64,000 bases of DNA, taken from positions 2,232,001 through 2,296,000 of the forward strand of contig OZ244817.1 of the NCBI GenBank assembly GCA_965220305.1, read 5' to 3'. Shown here in pieces: positions 8,418 to 16,690 of this stretch (position 1 is the stretch's first letter; each line of letters starts with the position of its first letter). The notes beneath the pieces were generated by a model, which saw only the letters and a program-made list of their open reading frames with translations, searched no databases and had not been told where the DNA came from. This stretch comes from G965220305 sp965220305. GTDB lineage: Bacteria > Chloroflexota > Dehalococcoidia > Lucifugimonadales > UBA3495. The position numbers were made by a program, and so were the translations under genes.

Positions 8418-10724
8418 TCACCCCGCTTGCCGTATGGCCTGCCAGACCTTCTCCGGGGTCAGCGGCGTGTCGATGTGGCGAATTCCCAGGGGGGCCAGGG
8501 CGTCCATCACCGCGTTGGTTATTGCCACCGGCGCCGCCAGAGTTGGCAACTCGCCGATGCCCTTCACGCCGTTGGGAGTGACCGGCGAGGGCGTTTCCAC
8601 GGTGTCCAGGTTGAAGTCCGGGGTATTTACCGACCGGGGCAGGGCGTAGTCCATCAGGCTGCCGGTCAGGGGCTGCCCCTCCGGGCTGTATATCATGCCC
8701 TCCACCAGGGCTTGCCCCAGGCCCTGGGCAATACCCCCCTGCACCTGGCCTTCCGCCAGCATGGGGTTGATGATGCGTCCGGCGTCGTGAACGGCGGAGT
8801 AGTCCAGAATAGTAATCTCTCCCGTTTGCCGGGACACCTCCACCACGGCCACATGGGCCCCGAAGGCGTAGGGACTGGCGGGAAGGGTGTGGGTGCCGGT
8901 GAAGTCCAGGCCTGGTTCCACCCCCGGAGGCAACAGCTCCTCGTCGTAGGCCGCCGCCGCCACCTGGGAGAAGGGGACCGTCTGTTGCGGCGCCTGGCGA
9001 TTGAAGGCCCGGCCCTCCTGGAAGGCCACATCCTCGGGGGAGCAGCGCAGCAGGTGGGACGCTATGGTCGTCAATTTCTGATGGGCCTCTTCCAGAACGT
9101 AGTACATGGAGCTGCCCCCGGCAATCATGCCCCGGCTGCCGGAGGTGCCGCCGCCCGCCGGTAAGATGTCGGTATCGCTGTGCAGCACCTGGACATCCCA
9201 GGGAGTAACCCCCAGGTGGTCGGCTATCATCTGCGAAAAGGTGGTGACCGACCCCTGGCCGTGGGGCGATATGCCGGTATGGGCCGTCACCTGCCCCGAG
9301 GAATCTACGATAACCCGGGCGTGGTCGGTGAGGCGCACCACCCGTGCGCCGGAGCCTTTGACCACCGTAGCCAGGCCCACCCCGATGAGAGAGTCGCCGC
9401 CGCTGCGTAGCTGCTGGGCCCGCTCCTTCCACGAACTGTATTGGGACATGTCCAGCACCCGGTCCAGGGCCTCGCCGTAGTTACCCGAATCGTAGGTAAT
9501 GCCCGTGGGCGTCTCGTAGGGGAAGGCGTCCGGCGGGATGAAGTTGCGGCGGCGCACCTCCACCGGGTCCAGGCCCAGGTCCCGGGCCAGCAGGTCCACG
9601 ATGCGCTCCATGCAGAACGCAGCCTCAGGGCCGCCAGCCCCCCGGTAAGCGCCGGTGGGGGGCTTGTTGGTAATAACTCCCTGCACAGTCACGCTCATGG
9701 CCGGGGTGCGGTAGGGGCCGGTTATGCGGTGGCTGGTCAGCACCGGCACGGTGGGGGTGGAGAGCAGGAAGTAGGCCCCCAGGTCGGCCACCACGTGTAC
9801 CCGAATTCCCAACAGGGTGCCGTCTCCCTTGGCCGCCAACTCCACATCGACGGTGTGCCCCCTACCGTGAAAGGCCAGCATGTTTTCCTGGCGGTCTTCC
9901 GCCCACCGGATGGGGCGGCCCAGCATGATGGACAGGGAGGGAATGGCAATCTCTTCCGGGAACATGCAGCCCTTTTCGCCGAAGCCTCCTCCCACGTCGG
10001 GAGCCACCACCCGCACGCTGTCCTGGGAGCGTCCCAACAGCTCGGCCAGGTGTTCGCGCATCTCATGGGGGTGCTGGGTCGAGTCCCACACCGTTAGCAG
10101 GTCGCCTTGGGACTGATAGTCGGCCATCAACCCCCGGGGTTCCATGGGAGCCGGGGCAACGCGTTGCACGTGGAAACGCTGGCGCACCACGTGTTCCGCC
10201 TGGGCAAAGGCATCGTCAAGGTCGCCGCCGGCATTCACCGTCTGCAACCCCACGTTGGTGCCCAATTCCGGGTGAACCAGGGGAGAACCGGGAGCCAGGG
10301 CTGCCAGGGGGTCAACGACGGCGGGCAGGGGATCGTAGTCCACCTGCACCAGGTCCACGGCGTCCCGGGCCAGGTAGGGGTCCTGGGCCAACACGATAGC
10401 CACCGCTTGGCCCACGTAGCAAACCTTGTCCTGGGCCAGCGTGGGGTGTTCCGGGGGCCTTGCCTCGTCGGCGCCGGTATTGGAGCGGGTGGGCACATTG
10501 GGCAGCTCTTGGGCCAGGTCGGCGGCGGTGAACACCGAAACCACGCCGGGCAGGCTGCTGGCAGCGCTGGTGTCGATGGACCTAATCCGGGCGTGGCCGT
10601 GGGGACTGCGGAGCACGGCGGCATGGAGCATACCCGGGAGCTTGAGGTCGTCCACGTAGGAACTCTGGCCGGTGAGCAGCCGATGGTCTTCAAATCGCTT
10701 GAGGGACTGGCCCGCGTAGGTCAC
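8418..10724 (-). CDS. Molybdopterin-binding large subunit, xanthine dehydrogenase/CoxL form II family
   Basis: 768-residue molybdenum hydroxylase large subunit. The N-terminal SLKRFEDHRLLTGQSSYVDD is typical; GGGFGEKGCMFPEE (Mo-cofactor binding) and AYRGAGGPEAAF (form II AYRGAG signature rather than the AYxCSFR of true CO dehydrogenase) follow, and GIGELPTLAAP supplies the catalytic glutamate near the C-terminus. GTG 10724 is chosen because AAGGAGG (10737-10731) lies six bases upstream; ATG 10772 is an alternative with a weaker site. The FeS (small) and FAD (medium) subunits that normally accompany this protein are absent on both sides, so it must pair with subunits encoded elsewhere. Substrate unknown, probably an aldehyde or N-heterocycle. 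Confidence 0.93.
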   Translation of the reverse strand: MTYAGQSLKRFEDHRLLTGQSSYVDDLKLPGMLHAAVLRSPHGHARIRSIDTSAASSLPGVVSVFTAADLAQELPNVPTRSNTGADEARPPEHPTLAQDKVCYVGQAVAIVLAQDPYLARDAVDLVQVDYDPLPAVVDPLAALAPGSPLVHPELGTNVGLQTVNAGGDLDDAFAQAEHVVRQRFHVQRVAPAPMEPRGLMADYQSQGDLLTVWDSTQHPHEMREHLAELLGRSQDSVRVVAPDVGGGFGEKGCMFPEEIAIPSLSIMLGRPIRWAEDRQENMLAFHGRGHTVDVELAAKGDGTLLGIRVHVVADLGAYFLLSTPTVPVLTSHRITGPYRTPAMSVTVQGVITNKPPTGAYRGAGGPEAAFCMERIVDLLARDLGLDPVEVRRRNFIPPDAFPYETPTGITYDSGNYGEALDRVLDMSQYSSWKERAQQLRSGGDSLIGVGLATVVKGSGARVVRLTDHARVIVDSSGQVTAHTGISPHGQGSVTTFSQMIADHLGVTPWDVQVLHSDTDILPAGGGTSGSRGMIAGGSSMYYVLEEAHQKLTTIASHLLRCSPEDVAFQEGRAFNRQAPQQTVPFSQVAAAAYDEELLPPGVEPGLDFTGTHTLPASPYAFGAHVAVVEVSRQTGEITILDYSAVHDAGRIINPMLAEGQVQGGIAQGLGQALVEGMIYSPEGQPLTGSLMDYALPRSVNTPDFNLDTVETPSPVTPNGVKGIGELPTLAAPVAITNAVMDALAPLGIRHIDTPLTPEKVWQAIRQAG

Positions 10725-11372
10725 TTGGGGCCTCCTTCCATGCTGGTATTGCAGTTTAGTATTACCGGACATCACCCTCGACGCTTCCTGCACCCTTGGG
10801 GCGGGCCGCAACGCGGGTCAGGGTTCACTCCCGTATTCTACACCGGGCTTCAGCAAAGTGGCGGCCCTCTGGGCGGTAATGCAGGGTCTTTCGATTCTCC
10901 AGACAAAGGACAAGGTGCGCTTTCGGGCAGGCGCCCCCACCGTCATTCCCGCGAAGGCGGGAATCCAGGGGCGAGTTAGCGAGAGGGAGCCGCTGATGAC
11001 GCCCCTTTACCAGCCTCCCCGGATTACGCCGGAATGATAAGCTGGGCCCGCCGGAGCAACGGGAGTGACCAGGGCAATCGCATCTTAAATTCTATCAATA
11101 ATATCTATCCAATTGGTTGATAAAAGGCACGTTCTGACCCGCTTGAGGGCTATGTAGTTGGCTCCCACGGCTGCACCAATCCTTCAAATCTCCTGCATTT
11201 CGACTGCCGGACGCTCTTTCAAAGGCTCTGAGACTTGGCAATCTCCCCGAAATTGCTGGGGCTTGCTCGTTACGAATTAAGATGCGATTGCCCTGCGGGA
11301 GTGACATTGCGCCTTGGCAGCGGCTGCGCCTGCTGTATATAATCCCCCTATTCGTCGTTACCGAGGTAGTTG
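10725..11372. other. 648-bp intergenic region with REP and MITE copies
   Basis: No supported gene. It contains a REP-like palindrome at 10945-10964 and the 226-bp MITE-like element at 11070-11295. A 70-codon open frame at 11095-11307 lies almost wholly inside the MITE and is rejected. Confidence 0.75.
11070..11295. mobile_element. MITE-like element, copy b (226 bp), with exact 10-bp target duplication
   Basis: The left terminus CAGGGCAATCGCATCTTAAA and the right terminus are inverted repeats over about 20 bp. Both flanks are the identical 10-mer cgggagtgac (11060-11069 and 11296-11305), a perfect target-site duplication. Its interior is AT-richer than the surroundings and encodes nothing recognisable. 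This is the best preserved member of the family. Confidence 0.85.
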
Positions 11373-12491
11373 ATGGCAGATTGCAGCTATTGCGGCCAGA
11401 AGGCCGGTTTCCTGCGCCGCAAGCACAAGGAATGCGAGACCGCCTACCGCACGGGCCGGCGGCAGATGGTGTCCCGGGTGGCCCAGGCCGCCGGCGCAGC
11501 CGATTTCAGCGAGGTCAAGCTGCGGGAAGACCTGGCGGCCATTGCCCGCGCCTGCTACATCGCCGAGGCCGAAATCGGCCAGACCATCGCCGAGGGCTGG
11601 CGCCAGGCTATCGGCGAGAGCCTGGCCGATAGCCTCCTCACCCAGGAGGAGGAGGCCCGACTGCGGGCCTTTCGCGACCAGTTCGCCCTCCCCCAACACC
11701 CGGAGAGTAGCCGAGGCGCCGCCCAGTTGGAGCGGGCCTCCCGGGACCGGCTGGTGCTGGACGCCCGCCTGGCCGCCCTGACCACCACCGATGGGGAAGC
11801 TCACCTGGCCGAGTTGGCAACCACCCTGGACGATTCCCCGCTGACTACCGCCCAGCAGCGGGAGCTGCTGGTGCAGGCCTGGGAGGCCGCGGTGGAGGGT
11901 TCCCTGGAAGACGGTGTCCTGACCCTGGACGAGGAGAACGCGCTACTCCGCTACCTGGACCGCTTCGGCCTATCCCAGAGCGATGTCGACGCCAACGGCG
12001 CTTACCGCAACCTGGTAAAGTCGGCGGTAATCCGGGAGGCGGCGGAGGGCATCATCCCCAACCGGCTGGGGGCCGTGGCCGGCCTGCCCTTCAACCTGAT
12101 GAAGTCGGAGCAATTGGTCTGGGTCATCAACGCCGTTGATTACTACGAGGTGGTGACCCGCCGGGAGCGGCGCGGTTCGTCCCACGGGCTCAGCATCCGG
12201 GTCGCCAGGGGGTTGTACTACCGGCCCAGCACCTTCAGCAGCCGCCCCGTGGAATGGGAGGAAACCGTCCATGTCGACACGGGGACGCTGGGCGTCACCA
12301 GCAAGCACATCTACTTCCACGGCCCCCGGAATCGCTTCCGCGTCCGCTACGACCGCATAGTTTCCTTCGAGCCCTACAACGACGCCATCGGCATAATGCG
12401 GGACGCCCAGACCGCCAAGGCCCAAACTTTCCGCACCGGCGACGGCTGGTTTATCTACAACCTGGTGACCAACCTGGCCCAGCACTGGTAG
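11373..12491 (+). CDS. Zinc-ribbon protein with TerB-like helical region and C-terminal PH/GRAM-like domain
   Basis: 372-residue protein not assignable to a named function. Residues 4-22 hold CSYCGQKAGFLRRKHKEC, a likely zinc ribbon (CxxC plus a third Cys). Residues about 45-200 comprise two similar acidic helical units (LADSLLTQEEEARLRAFRDQF and LEDGVLTLDEENALLRYLDRF) resembling tellurite-resistance TerB helices. Residues about 230-372 are beta-rich (YYRPSTFSS, GVTSKHIYFHG, FRVRYDRIVSFEPY) like PH/GRAM domains. The ATG at 11373 has GAGG six bases upstream. It is monocistronic, converging on the Nudix gene. A membrane or envelope-stress role is a guess from domain company only. Confidence 0.8.
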   Translation: MADCSYCGQKAGFLRRKHKECETAYRTGRRQMVSRVAQAAGAADFSEVKLREDLAAIARACYIAEAEIGQTIAEGWRQAIGESLADSLLTQEEEARLRAFRDQFALPQHPESSRGAAQLERASRDRLVLDARLAALTTTDGEAHLAELATTLDDSPLTTAQQRELLVQAWEAAVEGSLEDGVLTLDEENALLRYLDRFGLSQSDVDANGAYRNLVKSAVIREAAEGIIPNRLGAVAGLPFNLMKSEQLVWVINAVDYYEVVTRRERRGSSHGLSIRVARGLYYRPSTFSSRPVEWEETVHVDTGTLGVTSKHIYFHGPRNRFRVRYDRIVSFEPYNDAIGIMRDAQTAKAQTFRTGDGWFIYNLVTNLAQHW

Positions 12492-12626
12492 GGGAGAAAT
12501 ACACACCGCTCAGCCTGAGCCCGTCGCGGGAGAAGGGGCCAGTCCTCTCCCCCTCGACGGGGAAGAGTTAGAGCGGGGGCGGCCCGCCGCGCAAAGCCGT
12601 ACAGCCATGCGCCCCCACAGCCGTTC

Positions 12627-13094
12627 CTAAGCGACCGAACTCCCGGTCAAGACCACCGGGGCGCTGAGGTATTGCTGGACGTAACGGCGCACCGGGGCCA
12701 GGTATCTCCGCGCCGCCTCCAGCGTCTCCACCAACTCGGCCAGGGGTATCCACTGGCACAGGTCGATGTCTTCCGTCAGGTCGGGGGTCAGCGCGTCGGT
12801 GGATTGCCCGGCGTAGTCCAAGAGGTACCAGCTAACCGTCTTGTTCATGGGAATGCCGGAGTAGTAGGAGATGTAGCTGGAGCGGCAAAGGGGGGCGCGG
12901 ATGGTGAGCAGCCCGGGCTGTAACCCGGTCTCCTCGGCTATTTCCCTAACGGCGCATTGGTCCAGGGGTTCGTACTCCTTGAGTTTGCCCTTGGGGATGT
13001 CCCATTTCCCGTGTTTGCGAATGAGTAAAGCATAGCCGCCGCAGAGCACCAGCCCTCCGGCGGCCAACATTTGTGGCAGTTCATCTCTATTCAT
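12627..13094 (-). CDS. Nudix hydrolase
   Basis: 155-residue Nudix protein with a complete Nudix box in GKLKEYEPLDQCAVREIAEE (GX5EX7REUXEEXGU), about residues 36-58, preceded by KWDIPKG. Residues around CQWIPLAELVETLEAARRYL follow the usual post-box helix. The start ATG 13094 overlaps the end of the upstream ppk2 gene by 8 nt, so it is translationally coupled to it. Since PPK2 interconverts polyphosphate and nucleotides, this enzyme may hydrolyse a diphosphoinositol-like, polyphosphate or nucleotide diphosphate substrate of the same pathway; that is inference from context. Confidence 0.92.
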   Translation of the reverse strand: MNRDELPQMLAAGGLVLCGGYALLIRKHGKWDIPKGKLKEYEPLDQCAVREIAEETGLQPGLLTIRAPLCRSSYISYYSGIPMNKTVSWYLLDYAGQSTDALTPDLTEDIDLCQWIPLAELVETLEAARRYLAPVRRYVQQYLSAPVVLTGSSVA

Positions 13095-13971
13095 GTATAA
13101 GAATACGCTCCAATATTGCGACTTGCTCGGAGTTCAGGCTGGGGAAAAGGACGCCGTCCACAATCATGTCCGTCAACTCCAGGGCATCGGCATTAAAGGG
13201 CGGCAACTCGTGGCTCAATTCCTTGCGGTCGTATTCAAAGCGACTCAGCAGGTAGTGAATGGCGTTCAGCACGGCCTGGTGTTTGTTATCCGACTCGATT
13301 ATCACCCAGGGGGAGTAATCGGTGGAAGTTACGGCAAACATACGCTCTTTGAAGTAGGTTAGGAGCTGCCAACGCTCGGCGACTTTCCGGTCGTTTGCCG
13401 AATATTTCCAGTACTGGAGCTCGCTGCTGAGCCGCAGCTTGAACCGCAGGACCTGCGATTCCCGGGACACCGACAGGTAAATCTTTACAATCGCGATGCC
13501 CTCGTCAACCAGCTTTTTCTCCCAATCGTTGACCCGGTTCATGAAGTAGTCGTACTGCCGCATGGTGCAGTACCCCATGGATGGCTGTATCAGGGCACGG
13601 GAGTACCAGGAACGGTCAAAAACGACGATGTTGCCCGGCTCGGGCATCATGCGGTAGTGAATCCCCAGCCAGTTCCGCATGTCCCGGGGAGTGGGTATAC
13701 CCTGGCTGATAATCTTGGCCGATTTGGGGTTGAGGTAACGGGTAATTGCCGAGGCGGTGGTCCCTTTGCCGGCGGCGTCTCGGCCCTCCAGCACCACAAC
13801 TATCCGCTGCCCCTGCCGCAGCGCCCATTCCTGCATCCGCAGCAACTGCCGGCGTAGGGTTCTCAGCTCGGCGTGGTAGGCCTCGTAGGTAACATCGCGA
13901 AAGGCGGCAACATCATACCTGGTCGCCGCCGTTTCGGGCAAGATGCTGGTATCAACTGGCATCATTTGCAT
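13087..13971 (-). CDS. ppk2: Polyphosphate kinase 2 family protein
   Basis: 294-residue PPK2 kinase, which phosphorylates nucleotides using polyphosphate. Walker A is LEGRDAAGKGTTASAI (residues about 61-76); the FDRSWYSRALIQPSMGYCT segment carries the Walker B/lid Asp-Arg motif; KIYLSVSRESQVLRFKLR and the C-terminal PWVIIESDNKHQAVLNAIHY match the family. Between them the usual DPLKxWKLS is replaced by SSELQYWKYS. The N-terminal ATGs at 13971 and 13965 are both possible. A sigma-70-type promoter lies upstream (14031-14059). Nudix follows in the same operon. Whether it acts on NMP or NDP is not clear; its single domain points to class I or III. Confidence 0.93.
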   Translation of the reverse strand: MQMMPVDTSILPETAATRYDVAAFRDVTYEAYHAELRTLRRQLLRMQEWALRQGQRIVVVLEGRDAAGKGTTASAITRYLNPKSAKIISQGIPTPRDMRNWLGIHYRMMPEPGNIVVFDRSWYSRALIQPSMGYCTMRQYDYFMNRVNDWEKKLVDEGIAIVKIYLSVSRESQVLRFKLRLSSELQYWKYSANDRKVAERWQLLTYFKERMFAVTSTDYSPWVIIESDNKHQAVLNAIHYLLSRFEYDRKELSHELPPFNADALELTDMIVDGVLFPSLNSEQVAILERILIHE

Positions 13972-14030
13972 CCGTCAGAGCAACCACCGTTCATGCTGTG
14001 CTTGGCCGGGCCGGTACCCGGCGCAACATA

Positions 14031-14059
14031 ATGGTACAAAGACCTTGGAGATGTGTCAA
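14031..14059 (-). promoter_or_regulatory. Candidate promoter of the ppk2-Nudix operon
   Basis: On the minus strand, TTGACA (14059-14054), a 17-bp spacer and TACCAT (14036-14031). The -35 is perfect and the -10 matches four of six positions; the ppk2 start is about 60 bp downstream. Confidence 0.6.
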
Positions 14060-14068
14060 CGAATGCCC

Positions 14069-14098
14069 AGGGAATGACGCCCACCGCCGTCATTCCCT
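14069..14098. repeat. Inverted repeat in the ppk2/brnT divergent gap
   Basis: AGGGAATGACG and CGTCATTCCCT flank a short loop, forming an 11-bp perfect stem. It lacks a T-tract, so it is more likely a REP-type palindrome than a terminator. Confidence 0.5.
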
Positions 14099-14159
14099 CT
14101 GACTGCCAATTGAAAGGCGCTGCCCGACTCAAGCCATGCGTCTGACAAATTAGCTCGTC

Positions 14160-14441
14160 GTGTATAATTTGAACATTGAGTACGAATGGGACAACAGCAA
14201 GGCCCAGGACAACCTGGAAAAGCACGGCATTGATTTTTCCGACGTAGCGTTCTTCGACTGGCGTACCTCGGTCAATGAGCGCAGCGACCGGCAGGGCGAG
14301 GTACGCTTCATCTCGATTGGCTATATCGGAGACCACCTTCACGTGGTCATCCATACAACTCGGGGCGAGGCCACCCGCATCATCAGCCTGCGGCGGGCCA
14401 ATCCCCGGGAGAGGAGTAGGTATGCCCAGGCTAACATTTGA
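14160..14441 (+). CDS. brnT: BrnT family toxin (type II toxin-antitoxin), start codon unclear
   Basis: 93-residue BrnT-like ribonuclease toxin of the RelE superfamily: EYEWDNSKAQDNLEKHGIDF at the N-terminus and RIISLRRANPRERSRY at the C-terminus are the family signatures. The antitoxin gene overlaps by 20 nt downstream. The listed GTG at 14160 would add four residues; the paralogue at 17929-18192 starts with ATG exactly where this copy has ATT (14172-14174), and a TATAAT (14163-14168) sits right on the proposed start. So either translation starts at GTG, TTG (14169) or ATT, or the toxin has lost its start. The paralogues share the same operon layout. Confidence 0.88.
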   Translation: MYNLNIEYEWDNSKAQDNLEKHGIDFSDVAFFDWRTSVNERSDRQGEVRFISIGYIGDHLHVVIHTTRGEATRIISLRRANPRERSRYAQANI

Positions 14442-14784
14442 AGAACTAGTCTCCAGCCGGATGACCTTTCATGAGATTGCCGCGGAGTATGGCGAGGAGA
14501 CCGCCATCAATGTCGGTATTGCTCGGGACCCCGATACCTTTGAATTGGACGACGAGTGGTTTGCCCGGGCCCGCCCCGCCAGCGAGGTCTACCCGGAGCT
14601 GGTGGAGCGGTGGCGCCGGTCCCAGGGGAAGCAGAAGCTCCCCGCCAAGGTGATTATCTCCATCCGCCTGGACGCCGACATTCTGGCCCACTACCAAAGC
14701 ACGGGAACGGAGTGGCAGTCCCGCATCAACGAAATACTGCGCCAAGCTGCCTTCGGCTCCCAGGATTCGCCGACAGGGGACTGA
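14422..14784 (+). CDS. brnA: BrnA family antitoxin
   Basis: 120-residue BrnA-like antitoxin. The C-terminal half VIISIRLDADILAHYQSTG plus WQSRINEILRQA is the ribbon-helix-helix-type DNA-binding domain (DUF4415), expected to repress its own operon and to bind BrnT. An N-terminal extension (LTFEELVSSRMTFHEIAAEYGEETAIN) is shared with the fusion protein at 17022. ATG 14422 is preceded by GAGGAG (14411-14416) and overlaps brnT by 20 nt. It ends at AAFGSQD plus five residues; this end matters because the paralogue reads straight on from the same position into PyrE. Confidence 0.9.
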   Translation: MPRLTFEELVSSRMTFHEIAAEYGEETAINVGIARDPDTFELDDEWFARARPASEVYPELVERWRRSQGKQKLPAKVIISIRLDADILAHYQSTGTEWQSRINEILRQAAFGSQDSPTGD

Positions 14785-15108
14785 ATTGCCATTCTACCAA
14801 GCTGAACCCACATCTTGACGGAGCAGGGTCTTTCGATTGTCATTCTGAGCGGAGCGAAGAATCTAAAGTGGTGGGTGTCCTAACCCCTTTTGCAACCGGA
14901 GCGCTTTAGATTCTTCGTCGCTAGCTCCTCAGAATGACAAGGGGTGTGGCTCCTCAGGATGACAGCGAAGGAAGTCCGATCCGAAAGCCTGCCCAGCTTC
15001 GGCGCGGAAAATCGTAAGACCCTGACCTTGACGGCCCAACCCGCCAAACAATACAATGTAAAGCGAATAGCAATTTGAGCCTCTTATATTGCTCCCCAGG
15101 AGGGCATT
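14785..15108. other. 324-bp intergenic region with a long foldback
   Basis: No gene visible. An imperfect 101-bp foldback spans 14839-14939: TGTCATTCTGAG and CGAAGAATCTAAAG on the left recur as exact reverse complements (14928-14939 and 14904-14917) on the right. A related CATTCTGAG...GAAGAATC unit is at 6128. It could form a long hairpin RNA if transcribed, but looks like a dispersed repeat. Confidence 0.6.
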
Positions 15109-15465
15109 ATGGCGATTACCATGGACGGCGTGGAGCTTGGTGTTGAGATTACCGAGAAGGCCGCCGAAAAGATTAAGTACTTCGCGGAGAAGGACGGGAT
15201 GACCGAAAACGTGGGCCTGCGGGTGGCGGTCAAGGGTGGCGGCTGCTCCGGCATGACCTACGACTTGGACATAACCGACCAGGAGTTGGATAGCGACAAG
15301 GTAGTTGAGCAGTTCGGCGTCAAGGTGATGGTGGACAAGCGCAGCTACATTTTCCTGGTAGGCACCGTTCTCGACTTCTCCGACGGCCTCAACGGCAAGG
15401 GGTTCACCTTCACCAACCCCAACGCCACCAAGAGTTGCGGCTGCGGCACTTCCTTCAGCGTATAG
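15109..15465 (+). CDS. A-type Fe-S cluster carrier (IscA/ErpA family)
   Basis: 118-residue HesB/IscA-type scaffold that accepts and delivers Fe-S clusters. The three conserved cysteines are present: KGGGCSGMTYDL near residue 46 and the C-terminal SCGCGTSF. ATG 15109 has CCAGGAGG (about 15097-15104) correctly spaced. A strong intrinsic terminator (15493-15529) separates it from the YgfZ-like gene that follows 82 bp downstream. The pairing with a YgfZ-type protein supports a role in maturation of Fe-S enzymes. Whether it is IscA, ErpA or SufA by descent cannot be told from sequence alone. Confidence 0.95.
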   Translation: MAITMDGVELGVEITEKAAEKIKYFAEKDGMTENVGLRVAVKGGGCSGMTYDLDITDQELDSDKVVEQFGVKVMVDKRSYIFLVGTVLDFSDGLNGKGFTFTNPNATKSCGCGTSFSV

Positions 15466-15492
15466 CCAACCCCCACTTCCCGATGGACCAAG

Positions 15493-15529
15493 AGGCGTCG
15501 CCGCTGCTGCGTAGAGGGCGACGCCTTTT
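15493..15529 (+). terminator. Intrinsic terminator after the Fe-S carrier gene
   Basis: AGGCGTCGCC (15493-15502) pairs with GGCGACGCCT (15517-15526), a 10-bp GC-rich stem, followed by TTTTCTATTATT. It ends about 20 bp before the next start codon, so the downstream gene either has its own promoter or depends on read-through. Confidence 0.85.
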
Positions 15530-15547
15530 CTATTATTGGAGGTCGCC

Positions 15548-16642
15548 ATGACAACCCTTCGCTCGGCGCTACACCCTGTTGCCGCCGCGGCGGGCAGCCC
15601 CTTCCAGGAGCTGTTCGGCTGGGAACTGCCCCGGGTCTATTCCAACCTGGCCTCCGAGTACCAGGCCGCCACCGAGGGCGTGGCGGTCCACGACACCTCC
15701 TACGTGGGACGGCTGAAGGCCAAGGGCGCCGATGCCCTGGACCTGCTCAACCGCATGTCCACCAACCAGGTGCTGACCCTGGAACCGGGCCAGGGGGCCC
15801 CCACCATCCTGACCACCGACCGGGGCCGCATCCTGGACCTGGTGGGCGCGGTCAACACCGGCGACGACTCCCTGGGCCTGCTGCTCCTGACCAGCCCCCA
15901 AGGGCAGCAGCGGGTCATCGACTGGCTGGACAAGTACACCATTATGGAAGACCTGACGGTGGAGGATGTTACCCAGGAGACCACCATGCTTACCGTGTTG
16001 GGGCCCACCAGCCAGGGTACGTTGGAGACCATCTGCGGTGTTGGCCTGGACCGGCTGCCCGCCTTTCACACCACCCTGGTGAACATCGGCGGACACGATG
16101 CCCGGTTGATACACCAACCGCTGGGAGCGTTGCCCGCCTTTGCCCTGATAATGGCTCCCCAGGCATCGGAAGCGGTGTGGCAGGCCCTGCTGGACTCAGG
16201 GGTCACTCCGGTGGGAATAGAGGCATACAACACGGTGCGGGTGCAGTTCGGCGTGCCCGTTTACGGCCAGGAGATGGGGGAGCCCTACAACCCCCTGGAA
16301 GCGGGGCTCATCGGCTCCATCAACTTCCACAAGGGCTGCTACATCGGCCAGGAGGTCATCGCCCGCCTGGACACCTACAAGAAGGTGCAGAAATACCTGG
16401 TGATGCTGCGCTTCAACCCGGAAGCCACGGCGGAGGAAGGGTCAACCCTCCAGCTTGGGGGACAGCGGGTGGGGTTGGTTACCTCGGTGGCCCGCATACC
16501 CACCACCGGAGAGCTAATTGGCCTGGGCTACGTGCGGACAGCCAACGCCACGGTGGGAACGCAAATGGAGCTGGCGGAACCGGCCAGCGGCTGGGCTGAG
16601 GTGGCGGAGTTGCCCCAACTGTTCGGGCCGGGAGAGGGGTAG
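15548..16642 (+). CDS. Folate-binding YgfZ/GcvT-like protein
   Basis: 364-residue protein of the aminomethyltransferase fold. The motif KGCYIGQEVIARLDTYKKVQ (about residues 261-280) is the K-G-C-Y-x-G-Q signature of YgfZ/IBA57 proteins, which use folate to assist Fe-S cluster enzymes, rather than the glycine-cleavage T protein. The N-terminal FQELFGWELPRVYSNLASEY is nevertheless GcvT-like, so a demethylase role on another substrate is possible. ATG 15548 has GGAGG (15538-15542) five bases upstream; the TTG at 15536 is rejected. The A-type Fe-S carrier upstream supports the YgfZ reading. Confidence 0.88.
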   Translation: MTTLRSALHPVAAAAGSPFQELFGWELPRVYSNLASEYQAATEGVAVHDTSYVGRLKAKGADALDLLNRMSTNQVLTLEPGQGAPTILTTDRGRILDLVGAVNTGDDSLGLLLLTSPQGQQRVIDWLDKYTIMEDLTVEDVTQETTMLTVLGPTSQGTLETICGVGLDRLPAFHTTLVNIGGHDARLIHQPLGALPAFALIMAPQASEAVWQALLDSGVTPVGIEAYNTVRVQFGVPVYGQEMGEPYNPLEAGLIGSINFHKGCYIGQEVIARLDTYKKVQKYLVMLRFNPEATAEEGSTLQLGGQRVGLVTSVARIPTTGELIGLGYVRTANATVGTQMELAEPASGWAEVAELPQLFGPGEG

Positions 16643-16690
16643 GAAGTCCTGCCCCACCGCCCCCTCATCGACGGGCATCAGGACTTGGAC

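Noticed and set aside
11095..11307. 70-residue minus-strand open frame
   Set aside because: It lies almost entirely within the MITE-like element 11070-11295 and has no protein similarity.
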